A stretch of 33,279 nucleotides of DNA, taken from NCBI RefSeq assembly GCF_008120935.1, contig NZ_RDBO01000009.1, positions 8,000 to 41,278 on the forward strand, in the 5' to 3' direction. Source of the DNA: Streptomyces sp. sk2.1. Lineage in GTDB: Bacteria; Actinomycetota; Actinomycetes; Streptomycetales; Streptomycetaceae. Of the stretch, positions 14,558 through 22,345 are shown piece after piece. The number at the start of each line of letters is the position of its first letter. Positions within the stretch are counted from its first letter, which is position 1. The notes under the pieces were generated by a model. The model was not told the origin of the DNA. It saw only the letters and a list, made by a program, of their open reading frames with translations, and did not search any database. The position numbers were made by a program, and so were the translations under genes.

Positions 14558-15784
14558 ATGCACGACCACCGCAAACTCGGCCGTGAACTGGGCCTGTTCG
14601 ACACCGACCCGCTGATCGGCGCGGGCCTGCCGTACTGGCTGCCCGACGGCGCGACCGTCCGGCACGCCCTGGAGGAGTACATCCGCGCCGCCGAACGGCG
14701 GGCCGGATACCGGCACGTCTGCTCGCCGGTGCTCGGCAAGCGGGAGCTGTACGAGATCTCCGGGCACTGGGCGCACTACAGCGACGACATGTTCCCCCCG
14801 ATGGACCTCGGCGGCGAGCAGGTCGTGCTGCGGCCGAGCCTGTGCCCCCATCACGCGGTGATCTACCGCTCCCGCTCCCACAGCTACCGCGAGCTGCCCC
14901 TGCGCATGGCCGAGCTCGGCGGCATGTACCGCTCCGAACTGTCCGGTGTGCTCGGTGGGTTGACCCGGGTCCGGGCCATCCGGCTCAACGACGCGCACAT
15001 CTTCTGCACCCTGGACCAGGTCGCCGAGGAGGCGCGGGCCGCGCTGGAGATGATCCGCCGGGCGTACGAGGCACTCGGCATCGCCCCGGCCCGCCACCGG
15101 CTCTCCCTGCCCGGCCCCGGTGGCAAGTACGTCGCCGCGCCCGAGCAGTGGCGGCGCGCCACCGACCTGCTGGTCGACGTCCTCGACCGCTCCGGTCTGC
15201 CCCACGAGGCGGCCGAGGGGGAAGCAGCGTTCTACGGGCCCAAGATCGACGTCCAGGTCGCCGACGGGGCCGGCCGGGAATCCACCCTGTCCACCATCCA
15301 GATCGACTTCCACCAGCCCGAGCGGTTCGACCTGCACTACATCGGCGCGGACGGTGCCCGGCACCGCCCGGTCATGGTCCACCGCAGCATCATCGGCAGC
15401 GTGGAGCGGGCTGTCGCCCACGTCGTCGAACGGCACGGCGGCGCCTTCCCCGCCTGGCTCGCCCCCACCCAACTGGTGGCCCTCCCGGTCTCCGAAGCCG
15501 AACTGCCGAACGCCGAGGCGTTCGTGCGGCGTTGCGTCGACCTGGGGCTGCGTGCCGAGGTCGTGGCGCCGGACCGCGGCAGCCTGGGTGCCCGGATCCG
15601 GGAGGCCCGCCTGGTTCCCTACCAGGCCGTCATCGGCGCCAGGGAGGCCGTGGACGACCATGCCGCCCTGCGGCTGCGCGACGGCCGCCGGATCGGTCCG
15701 CGACCGGTCGACGAGGTGCTCGCCCGTATCGCCGCCCTCGTCGCCGCCCACGGCACCGAGCTGTGGTCCGACACCGCCCCGTAG
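14558..15784 (+). CDS. Threonyl-tRNA synthetase, short form without editing domains
   Basis: A 408-residue class II synthetase that charges tRNA-Thr. It begins directly with the catalytic domain: LGLFDTDPLIGAGLPYWLPDGA corresponds to the sequence after the editing domain in full-length ThrRS (about 640 residues), so the TGS and second additional (editing) domains are absent. The three zinc ligands that recognise threonine are kept: Cys96 (RPSLCPHH), His147 (motif 2, LNDAHIFC) and the His of MVHRSIIGSVER in motif 3. The canonical PMNCPGH has become PSLCPHH. A C-terminal anticodon-binding domain follows WLAPTQ. The ATG has GAGGAGA at good spacing. It is probably a second, starvation- or inhibitor-induced ThrRS controlled by the leader peptide and hairpin upstream; it would rely on another enzyme to clear Ser-tRNA-Thr. 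Confidence 0.92.
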   Translation: MHDHRKLGRELGLFDTDPLIGAGLPYWLPDGATVRHALEEYIRAAERRAGYRHVCSPVLGKRELYEISGHWAHYSDDMFPPMDLGGEQVVLRPSLCPHHAVIYRSRSHSYRELPLRMAELGGMYRSELSGVLGGLTRVRAIRLNDAHIFCTLDQVAEEARAALEMIRRAYEALGIAPARHRLSLPGPGGKYVAAPEQWRRATDLLVDVLDRSGLPHEAAEGEAAFYGPKIDVQVADGAGRESTLSTIQIDFHQPERFDLHYIGADGARHRPVMVHRSIIGSVERAVAHVVERHGGAFPAWLAPTQLVALPVSEAELPNAEAFVRRCVDLGLRAEVVAPDRGSLGARIREARLVPYQAVIGAREAVDDHAALRLRDGRRIGPRPVDEVLARIAALVAAHGTELWSDTAP

Positions 15785-15809
15785 CGGACGACGCGCCCGG
15801 GATCCGCTG

Positions 15810-15839
15810 TTGACCAGTGGTTATGCTGCGCCGTAGCCA
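15810..15839 (+). promoter_or_regulatory. Candidate promoter of spo0M-like gene
   Basis: TTGACC (15810-15815), an 18-bp spacer, then TAGCCA (15834-15839), 17 bp before the start codon with the ribosome site AGGGGAGGG between. The -35 is good and the -10 imperfect. Confidence 0.4.
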
Positions 15840-15856
15840 TAGGGGAGGGAACACAC

Positions 15857-16636
15857 ATGGGCTTTCGCAGACTGTTCGGGCTGGAGAACAACAGTGCCGA
15901 CCAGGAACCGCCGGAGATCGACACGCACATCACCACGATCGCTCCGCTGCCCGGCCACATCATCGAGGGCGAAGTCGTCCTCAAGGGCGGCGGCCAGGGC
16001 TTCAAGGTCGATCACCTCAACCTCGACGTCGAGGCCAAGAGCTACTACTACAACGGCACGCTCAGGGAGGAGAACGTGGTCGGCCTGGATGTCGGCCGCT
16101 ACTCGTTCGATGTGGAGCCCGGCACGGAACAGAGGGTTCCGTTCAACGGGCGGCTGCCCTGGGAGTGTCCGGTCACCGAGCTCGGCGGCCAGGCCCTCGG
16201 TGTCGATGTGTCCCTGACCACCCGGCTGCGCTGGGAGAGCGAATCACCGGTCAGGGACCTGGACTTCCTGCACATCGTGGCACCGCCGCTGTACGAGGCG
16301 GTCCTGGAAACGTTCGCCGAGGAGGGTTACCGGGTCGACGGATCGCAGTTGATCGACTCGTACATCCCCGACGTGGAGGCGCACCAGGGCCTGTACCAGA
16401 TCTTCTTCGTCAACAACCCCGCGAATCCGGGCCGGTTCGGGGAGCTGGAGGTCGTCTTCCACCAGAACGTGGTCGGCGCCATGGTCTACGTCCGCCGCGC
16501 CGCCCGCTCCGTGTTCGAGTGGGAGGAGAAGCCCCCGGTACGCTCCTTCCCGGCCGCGCACCACGAGGTGGGACAAGTCGGTTTCGGGGAGCGGGTACGC
16601 GGTGCGCTCGCCGAGCTCGCGCTCCTGGACCGCTGA
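15857..16636 (+). CDS. Spo0M-family sporulation-control protein
   Basis: A 259-residue soluble protein with an arrestin-like Spo0M fold. The N-terminus has the typical pattern in which a ligand-bridging first domain ends in PLPGHIIEGEVVLKGGG, followed by strands LNLDVEAKSYYYNG and RVPFNGRLPWECPVT. The second domain is VSLTTRLRWESESPVRDLDFLHIV with the family's PLYEAVLETFAEEGYR. In Bacillus, Spo0M affects sporulation initiation; actinobacterial homologues are widespread and their mechanism is unclear. ATG 15857 has AGGGGAGGG 7 bp upstream. No transmembrane segment is present. Confidence 0.85.
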   Translation: MGFRRLFGLENNSADQEPPEIDTHITTIAPLPGHIIEGEVVLKGGGQGFKVDHLNLDVEAKSYYYNGTLREENVVGLDVGRYSFDVEPGTEQRVPFNGRLPWECPVTELGGQALGVDVSLTTRLRWESESPVRDLDFLHIVAPPLYEAVLETFAEEGYRVDGSQLIDSYIPDVEAHQGLYQIFFVNNPANPGRFGELEVVFHQNVVGAMVYVRRAARSVFEWEEKPPVRSFPAAHHEVGQVGFGERVRGALAELALLDR

Positions 16637-16737
16637 GGTTCGGGCCCCCGGGCACGGCGCTCGCCGACCGACGCGGCCCCGGTGACAGACGTACGTCACC
16701 ACCCCGGCGAGGGCCCCGGGCGAGCAAGGGCGGATGA

Positions 16738-16765
16738 CGGTCCGTCGTGTCAGTGCGACGGACCG
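16738..16765 (-). terminator. Hairpin spanning the stop codon of the zinc-ribbon gene
   Basis: CGGTCCGTCG (16738-16747) and CGACGGACCG (16756-16765) form a 10-bp stem with an 8-nt loop that contains the stop codon of the leftward gene. It may terminate transcription, but coding constraints could also explain part of it. Confidence 0.4.
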
Positions 16766-17283
16766 GTGGGGCCCATGTTCCACTCCCGGGGCAGGTCGTC
16801 GCCGCAGAAGACGCAGACGAAGTCGTCCTCGCGCACGATGTCGTGCTCCCGGCAGCCGGGGCAGCGCCGGAACACCACCTCGTGGGTGAAGCCTGACGGA
16901 CGCCCGAGGCCCGTACGGTCCAGGGCCCGGGCGACCGCCGGCCACGAGGTGACATCCGGGCAGTACCCGGTCGAATGATTGCTGACCCCGTCGACGGCCC
17001 ACCGGCCCGCATCGTGGACGAAGCCGATCTCACCGGCGCCCAGGACCGGCTCCCCACCGGCGCAGGCCACGTGCTCGCTCCGTCGCGGCGCCAACCGGAG
17101 CACACCGTCCGTGGCGACCACGAAGGTGAACGGCTCGGCCGGTTCCGACACGGACAGCCCACCGGCCCAGCTGTCGAAGTCGGCCGCCGAACCGATCCGG
17201 CGACCGCCGCTCCCGGGCCGGACCGCGGCCCTCAACTCGGCCGGTCCCACATATGGATAGCTTCTCCGTCCCGGCGCACTCAT
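16750..17283 (-). CDS. Conserved hypothetical protein with C-terminal zinc ribbon
   Basis: A 177-residue protein of a type I associate with Streptomyces but cannot name. The N-terminus is basic (MSAPGRRSYPYVGPAELRAA). The centre (PFTFVVATDGVLRLAPRRSEHVACAGG, then GEIGFVHDAGRWAVDGVSNHSTGYCPD) looks beta-rich. The C-terminus has CPGC (141-144) and CVFC (157-160), a likely Zn-binding ribbon ending in GDDLPREWN. ATG 17283 is used; an upstream in-frame GTG (17328) has no better ribosome site. It lies 56 bp downstream of the TetX-like gene on the same strand and may be read through from it. Function unknown. Confidence 0.75.
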   Translation of the reverse strand: MSAPGRRSYPYVGPAELRAAVRPGSGGRRIGSAADFDSWAGGLSVSEPAEPFTFVVATDGVLRLAPRRSEHVACAGGEPVLGAGEIGFVHDAGRWAVDGVSNHSTGYCPDVTSWPAVARALDRTGLGRPSGFTHEVVFRRCPGCREHDIVREDDFVCVFCGDDLPREWNMGPTGPSH

Positions 17284-17339
17284 GTGTGCCGGCCCAGAGA
17301 GCTCGCCCGCACGCGTGTGCGTCGCCACGGGCGCCGGGG

Positions 17340-18521
17340 TCAGTGCCGGCCGGTCATGTGGGCGAGTACCTGAGCGGCACCGTCGGGGCCGAATGCCTCG
17401 TCGATGGCCTCGGCCGCTCCTTCGGCGGCCTCGACGGAGCGCGGCAGGAGGATCTGCTCGTAGGCGGTGACGGCCCGGTCGACGATGGTGTTGTCGATGG
17501 CCGCGTCGGCGGTGGTGGCGTGGTCGATGAGGGCCCGGGCGAGGTCGGCGCCGTCGAGCATGGCGAGGTTGGCACCCATCCCGGAGAACGGGGACATGAG
17601 GTGGGCGGCGTCGCCGAGGAGGGTGAGGCCGGGGGTGTGGGGCCAGGTGTGCGGGACGGGCAGGGCGTACAGGGGCCGGTTGACGTAGCCCGTGTCCGTG
17701 TCGGTGATGAAGCCGAGCAGGTCGTCGCCCCAGCCGGTGAACTTCTTCAGGAGGGCGTCGCGCACGGCGGCGGTGTCGGTGAGGTCGAGCCCGGCCCGCC
17801 GGTGCCAGTCCTCGTCGACGCGCATGCCGATGTGGACGCGGATGTGCCCGTCGCCATTGCGCTGGGCGACGAAGCCCCGGTGGTCGTGCAGAGCCATCAT
17901 GGTGCCGGCGGCGGTGAGCGCGGCGAGTCGGGGATGACGGGTGTCGGCGTCGTCGAAGCCTGCCTCGACGAACGTGACACCGGTGTAGCCGGGTGTCACG
18001 TCCGTCAGCAGAGGGCGGACCCTGGACCAGGCCCCGTCGGCGCCGACGACGAGATCCGCGTCAGTGGTGGTGCCGTCGGCGAAGTGCAGGCGGTGGACGC
18101 CGTCTCCGAGGGGCTCGACCCGGGTGAGTCTGTGGGCCCAGCGGACGGTGCCGGGTTCGAGGGAGTCCAGCAGGAGCCCGCGCAGTCGGCCGCGGTCGAT
18201 CTCGGGGGCGCCCTCGGCGCTGTCGGTCTCGGGCGGTATGCCGTCGAACACGATCCGGCCGTCCCGGCCGACCACGCGCATCTGCCGGCCCTCGGGGCGG
18301 GACAGCGCGAGGAAGTCGTTCAGCAGTCCGGCCGCGCGCAGGGCGTACTGGCCGGATTCGGGGTGCATGTCAAGGGTGCCGCCCTGGCCACGCGCCTCGG
18401 AAGAGGTGTCCAGGTCGCAGACGGTGACGGCGATGCCGTGCCGCTGGAGGACGCGGGCACAGGTGAGTCCACCTGGTCCGGCACCGACGATGACGATCCG
18501 GGGGGAAGGGGCGGTGTTCAT
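17340..18521 (-). CDS. FAD-dependent monooxygenase, TetX-like
   Basis: A 393-residue single-component flavin hydroxylase. The FAD-binding Rossmann motif IVIVGAGPGGLTCARVLQRHG is at 9-29, the DG motif is DADLVVGADGAWSRVR (155-170), and GDAAHLMSPFSGMGAN (303-318) binds FAD. ARGQGGTLDMHPESGQYALRAAG (43-65) closely resembles the GGTLDLHKGSGQEA region of the tetracycline-inactivating enzyme TetX, and the overall length is right. Such enzymes hydroxylate aromatic compounds or antibiotics using NAD(P)H and O2. The substrate here is unproven. The gene is divergent from a TetR regulator, the common arrangement for an inducible detoxification enzyme, with an inverted repeat between them. Confidence 0.9.
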   Translation of the reverse strand: MNTAPSPRIVIVGAGPGGLTCARVLQRHGIAVTVCDLDTSSEARGQGGTLDMHPESGQYALRAAGLLNDFLALSRPEGRQMRVVGRDGRIVFDGIPPETDSAEGAPEIDRGRLRGLLLDSLEPGTVRWAHRLTRVEPLGDGVHRLHFADGTTTDADLVVGADGAWSRVRPLLTDVTPGYTGVTFVEAGFDDADTRHPRLAALTAAGTMMALHDHRGFVAQRNGDGHIRVHIGMRVDEDWHRRAGLDLTDTAAVRDALLKKFTGWGDDLLGFITDTDTGYVNRPLYALPVPHTWPHTPGLTLLGDAAHLMSPFSGMGANLAMLDGADLARALIDHATTADAAIDNTIVDRAVTAYEQILLPRSVEAAEGAAEAIDEAFGPDGAAQVLAHMTGRH

Positions 18522-18682
18522 GGTGGTGCTCCGTTCGCGCGCACGGCGGTGCCGTGGAGTGTGGTTGGCGAGTCCCGGGCCCCGGGACGGTGCCGAAGGG
18601 CAGGTGGAAGGAGGGCGGAGAGCAGGAAAGGAGGGCCGGGGCCTGACGGACCCTCACGACCGCCGTCCCAGAAAAGCACAAC

Positions 18683-18704
18683 GACTCACTAAGTGCAACG
18701 AGTC
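18683..18704. promoter_or_regulatory. Probable TetR operator
   Basis: GACTC (18683-18687) and GAGTC (18700-18704) are inverted ends of a 22-bp element whose centre includes CACTAAGTG. The element can also be read as two direct copies (GCACAACGACTCA and GTGCAACGAGTCA). It sits just upstream of the tetR -35 and within the leftward promoter region, fitting repression of both genes. Confidence 0.5.
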
Positions 18705-18709
18705 AACTT

Positions 18710-18738
18710 TTGAAGCTGGGCAACTGAAGAGGTAAGGT
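18710..18738 (+). promoter_or_regulatory. tetR promoter (leaderless)
   Basis: TTGAAG (18710-18715), a 17-bp spacer, and TAAGGT (18733-18738), ending 6 nt before ATG 18745. This is the clearest -35/-10 pair in the window and predicts transcription starting at the start codon. Confidence 0.65.
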
Positions 18739-18744
18739 CCCGGC

Positions 18745-19407
18745 ATGGCCGATACCGAAACCGGTGCCGGTGTCAGCACCGGCGCCGACACCAGTACTGC
18801 CGCCGACGTCCCGATGACGTCAGCCCCCATGGGCCGCCGCGAGCGCAAGAAGGCCGCCACCCGCCGGGCCATCGCCGACGCGGCCCTGCAGCTGTTCCTG
18901 GAGCGCGGGTACGACGACGTGGGCATCCGCGAGATCGCGGACGCCGCCGACGTGTCGACCACGACGCTGTTCAAGCACTTCCCCGTCAAGGAAGCTCTCG
19001 TCTTCGACGAGGACGCCGACCAGGAAGCACGGCTGCTCGCGGCCGTGCGCGAGCGTCCCCGGGACCAGTCCCTTCCCGCGGCCCTGCGCGAGCACGCGCT
19101 GCGCCATCGCATGGCGTCCGTGGACGGCGACGCCCGTTTCGCCTCCTTCTCCCGTCTGGTGAACGACACTCCGCCCCTGCGCGACTACCTCCAGGCCATG
19201 TGGCTGCGCCACACCTCCGCCCTGGCCCGGGTGATCACCGAGGAGAGCGGTCTGCCGGCCGACGATCCCGCCTGCACCGCCCTGGCCCACTTCGCCCTCG
19301 AAGCACCCCGTGCCGCCCTCGGCCACGACGACCCCCGCCAGGCCGTCGTCCGCGCCTTCGAACTGCTGGAGAACGGCTGGCACGGCCTCGCCCCCGCCGA
19401 GGGGTGA
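18745..19407 (+). CDS. TetR-family transcriptional regulator
   Basis: A 220-residue repressor. After a low-complexity N-terminus (about 1-28, Thr/Ala/Asp-rich) the TetR domain begins GRRERKKAATRRAIADAALQ. The helix-turn-helix lies at about 59-80 (VGIREIADAADVSTTTLFKHFP), followed by the conserved VKEALVF. The C-terminal all-helical ligand domain (about 95-220) contains RLVNDTPPLRDYLQAMWLRH and resembles regulators of flavin monooxygenases. It probably represses itself and the divergent TetX-like gene through the inverted repeat at 18683-18704, with a drug-like or aromatic ligand as inducer (inference). The message appears leaderless. Confidence 0.9.
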   Translation: MADTETGAGVSTGADTSTAADVPMTSAPMGRRERKKAATRRAIADAALQLFLERGYDDVGIREIADAADVSTTTLFKHFPVKEALVFDEDADQEARLLAAVRERPRDQSLPAALREHALRHRMASVDGDARFASFSRLVNDTPPLRDYLQAMWLRHTSALARVITEESGLPADDPACTALAHFALEAPRAALGHDDPRQAVVRAFELLENGWHGLAPAEG

Positions 19408-19572
19408 AGCAGTCGCACACCCCGACCGGCCACGGGGCTCTTCCACCTTCCCTGTTCTCCCCACCTCCCCACCTCCCCCACGCGGGTGAGGAGCACCGCT
19501 CTCAGGAGTGATGTGGGTGAAGGCGCACCCGGCCAGCATGGTGACCAGGAATCGAGGAACCCGGAGGTCATC

Positions 19573-20877
19573 GTGGTCGTCTCCGCGACGGGCAACGCGC
19601 AGGGCGGGGCATCGTCCGATGCTTCGGCAGGACACGGGCACGGCGGGGTGCGGCGCCGGCGATGGCCCGAGTGGGTTCCTGCGGCCGCCGTCGCGAGCAG
19701 TGTGGTGTACGCCGCCGTCGAGACCACGTGGGCGGTGACGGGAAGCACCGTGCCCTTCGCCCGGCACACCCCGTACTCGCCGACCGCCCAGCTCGTCCTG
19801 GCCGCTCTGGCCCTCGTCGCCGGTGCCGTCTGCCGGGTCGCCGGGAAACCGCCGGGGCGGTGGGGCCGGCGGGTGGTGACGGCCGGACTGGCCCTCACCG
19901 TCCCGGTGTTCGCGATGGGCATGGCCGCCCTGCCCGCCTATTTCGTCACCCTGGCGTCCGGTTCGGGACCGGAGAGCGTCACCGGGCTGGTCCATGTGCT
20001 GCTGAGCACGGCCCTCGTCTCCTGTCTCGTCCTGGTCGGGCTGTCACACCGCCGACGGCTGACCGGCAGATGCCCCCGCTGCGGAAGCAAAAGCGGGAAC
20101 GGAAGCGGGGACGGGAGCGGGCACGGACACGACGACGGTCGTGACGCACCGGTCCGCCATCCCGACGCCTCCCCCGCCCCGCCCCGTACCCGGAAGGCGG
20201 CCTACTTGCTGCTGTGCGGACTGCTGCCGTGGGCCGCGGTCAAGACCGTCTGGACGCTGGGCGGTGACGCGTTCGGTGTCACCGCCGAGAAGTGGAAGGA
20301 GTCCGACTCCGGCGGATCGGAGGCGGTACGGGCGCTCGCCGCGGTGGGCATCGACGTCACCGTACTGGCCGCGGGGCTGGGCGTCTTCCTGCTGACCGGC
20401 CTGATGTACCGGTGGGGGCAGGTGTTTCCCCGCTGGGTGCCGTTCCTTTCCGGGCGTCGGGTGCCGCGCCTGCTGCCGTTGGTCCCGGCCTGGCTGACGG
20501 CCGTCGGCCTGTCGGTGTACGGCGTCGTCCTGGTGGTCTACGCCCCGCTCGCGGCCCTCGGGGTACTGCCCGCCCCGGAACCCGACGCGGAGTTGGGCGC
20601 CACCCCCGCCGGAACCCTGTGGCTGGCGGCCTTCGGAGGGCTGGCGTTCGGCGGGTTGGGCTTCGGCCTCCTCCTGGCCTCCCGCTCCTACTACGCCCGC
20701 ACCCGCCCCGTCTGCGCCACCGGGTTCGACCGTACGGGGACGGAGGCGGAGAGACCCGGCGCGTCCGTGACCGGGCGGCATGGACCCGCCGCACCCGGAC
20801 CGGTTCCGGTGAGTCCGGCGGGGTGCGATGGAATGGGTCGGCACGAGGTGAAACCGAGTGGAGCGAAACGGAGTTGA
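19573..20877 (+). CDS. Eight-helix membrane protein with a central CxxC loop
   Basis: A 434-residue integral membrane protein of unknown function. Eight hydrophobic helices are visible, four before and four after a hydrophilic loop, beginning with WVPAAAVASSVVYAAVETTW and ending with LWLAAFGGLAFGGLGFGLLL. The loop carries GRCPRCGSKSGNGSGDGSGHG, a CxxC followed by a Gly/Ser/His/Asp-rich stretch that might bind metal. The frame is open further upstream, but GTG 19573 is chosen because GGAGG lies 5 bp before it. The C-terminal about 60 residues are polar. The next gene starts 3 bp after the stop, so the two are probably co-transcribed. No transporter signature is recognised. Confidence 0.65.
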   Translation: MVVSATGNAQGGASSDASAGHGHGGVRRRRWPEWVPAAAVASSVVYAAVETTWAVTGSTVPFARHTPYSPTAQLVLAALALVAGAVCRVAGKPPGRWGRRVVTAGLALTVPVFAMGMAALPAYFVTLASGSGPESVTGLVHVLLSTALVSCLVLVGLSHRRRLTGRCPRCGSKSGNGSGDGSGHGHDDGRDAPVRHPDASPAPPRTRKAAYLLLCGLLPWAAVKTVWTLGGDAFGVTAEKWKESDSGGSEAVRALAAVGIDVTVLAAGLGVFLLTGLMYRWGQVFPRWVPFLSGRRVPRLLPLVPAWLTAVGLSVYGVVLVVYAPLAALGVLPAPEPDAELGATPAGTLWLAAFGGLAFGGLGFGLLLASRSYYARTRPVCATGFDRTGTEAERPGASVTGRHGPAAPGPVPVSPAGCDGMGRHEVKPSGAKRS

Positions 20878-20880
20878 GTG

Positions 20881-21753
20881 ATGGGTGAGTTGTCCGCGTT
20901 GGACAGTGTCCTGGGGTACGCCGCCCAGGTCCGGCTGACGGAGGCCACCGCGTTCCACGAGGACTCGGCGGGCAGCGGGGTCGTCGTGGACCTCTCCCGT
21001 CCCGACGAGCTCGGTGGTCTGCGGACGGCCATGGCGGTGGACTCACTGCCCGGTGGTGTGTGCATGTGCTCGGGGGACATCCAGTTCGAGTTCCTGGACG
21101 CACGCGGCCTGTTCCTGACCGCCGCGTTCCTCCACCACGGTGTGACGCTTCGTTGGGACGGCTGGGACGGCGACGCGGTCCTCGTCGACGGCCGGTCGCT
21201 CCTGCGTTGGCTGGACCTGCACGGCGTTCCCGGCCCCCTGCGGCAGTTCGAGGAGGACGAGCTCCGGTACCAGCAGGCGAAGGAGGAGGAGAAGTCGTGG
21301 CTCGCGGCGATGCCGCCCGCCCTGAGCGAGTTCTCCGAGGCGATGCTCAGGCTCTCCCGAACCGGCGGGAGCGCGTCGCCCCAGCTCCTGGCCGCGGCAC
21401 GGGACCGGCTGCGGCAGTCGGTCCCGGATCCGATGAACCGGGCGCTGCTGCTGTTGGCCTGGTGCGGTGCGGGCAGCGGCCTGTGCTCGGGCTTCCCCTC
21501 GCACGAGGCGGTACCGGGGCTGTTGCTCGGGGACGTGCCCATGGTGGAGATCATCGCCGGTCTGCAGGACCCGCGGGCCGATGCCCGCCACGACGCGGGG
21601 GCGGTCCGTCACCTCGTCGGCTGGAAGAGCCGGCCCGAGCAGAAGCAGGACGTGGACGCCCTTCCCGCACCGCTCAGAGCCCGCCTCCTGCAAGGGGCCC
21701 GGGCATCGGGCGACCCGGACAAGCAGGCCAGGGCGGAACGCTGGTTGGCATGA
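20881..21753 (+). CDS. Hypothetical protein
   Basis: A 290-residue soluble protein that I do not recognise. Seen: an N-terminal mixed alpha/beta part with GGVCMCSGDIQFEFLDARG (about 58-76) and LRWDGWDGDAVLVDGRSLLRWL; a charged helix EEDELRYQQAKEEEKSW; and a C-terminal helical half with leucine-rich segments (ALLLLAWCGAGSGLCSGFPSHE, EAVPGLLLGDVPMVEIIAGL) that could be HEAT-like. The start is ATG 20881 (an adjacent GTG at 20878 is also possible), preceded by CGGAG. It follows the membrane protein by 3 bp and probably shares its transcript, suggesting a linked function. Confidence 0.6.
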   Translation: MGELSALDSVLGYAAQVRLTEATAFHEDSAGSGVVVDLSRPDELGGLRTAMAVDSLPGGVCMCSGDIQFEFLDARGLFLTAAFLHHGVTLRWDGWDGDAVLVDGRSLLRWLDLHGVPGPLRQFEEDELRYQQAKEEEKSWLAAMPPALSEFSEAMLRLSRTGGSASPQLLAAARDRLRQSVPDPMNRALLLLAWCGAGSGLCSGFPSHEAVPGLLLGDVPMVEIIAGLQDPRADARHDAGAVRHLVGWKSRPEQKQDVDALPAPLRARLLQGARASGDPDKQARAERWLA

Positions 21754-21769
21754 CCCCGGCCGGGCCGGT

Positions 21770-21800
21770 GCCCTCCCTCCCCACCGAAGGCTGGGAGGGC
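21770..21800. terminator. Possible terminator between convergent genes
   Basis: GCCCTCCC (21770-21777) and GGGAGGGC (21793-21800) form an 8-bp stem with a 15-nt loop, 16 bp after one stop and 46 bp from the other. Confidence 0.4.
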
Positions 21801-21846
21801 CGTCCTGGTCGGAGGACCGGAGGCGTCGCGGTGAGGGGGGCATGGT

Positions 21847-22083
21847 TCAGCCGAGTTCCCTGTTCGGCACGTATGCCGCGCAGTGGCAGGTGCCACTCGG
21901 TGTGAACTCGCCCGGGGCGAAGTCGTCCCCGGTGCATGCCCCGGTCCCGCCCTCGTGGTCACGGCTCTGGTGCTTGCAGGTACGGCACCACTGCTCGGGC
22001 GTGGCGATGAGGAGCATCGGCAGGAGGGACACGAGGCCGATTCCCCCGAAGAGGCAGAGCAGGACGAGGAGGTTCTTCCCCAC
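21847..22083 (-). CDS. Small Cys-rich membrane protein
   Basis: A 78-residue protein: one hydrophobic helix (KNLLVLLCLFGGIGLVSLLPMLLIA) followed by a short hydrophilic domain with WCRTCKHQSRDHEGG, ACTGDDF and GTCHCAAYVP. The five cysteines and nearby histidines look like a small metal-binding or disulfide-stabilised module exposed at the membrane. GTG 22083 is chosen over ATG 22101 because GGAGGG lies just before it. No family recognised. The 262 bp beyond its start (22084-22345) hold no gene I can support. Confidence 0.55.
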   Translation of the reverse strand: MGKNLLVLLCLFGGIGLVSLLPMLLIATPEQWCRTCKHQSRDHEGGTGACTGDDFAPGEFTPSGTCHCAAYVPNRELG

Positions 22084-22345
22084 GCTTCCCTCCCTCTCCA
22101 CGACAGCCGGTCGCCGCCGGCCTCCTCACACGGTAGTCCCGCACGGCCTGTTCCGCTGATGGTGACTCAGTACCCGTCGTACGGGAACCAGATGGCGGGG
22201 CGACGCATGGCGGGACCGCTGGAGCGGGGGCGGTCTCCCGGCATCGGCGAGAAGGGCGGCTGCGTCAGGTCGGCAGTGTGGCGGGCCGAGGGTTGCCGGA
22301 CATCGCACAAGAAGGCGTGGCCCGGCCGATGCCAGGATTCCGCAC

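Noticed and set aside
19508..19738. Rightward 76-codon frame MMWVKAHPAS overlapping the start of the eight-helix membrane protein gene
   Set aside because: Its later part is an Arg/Ser-rich shadow of the membrane protein frame; only the first few codons are intergenic and the ribosome site is weak.
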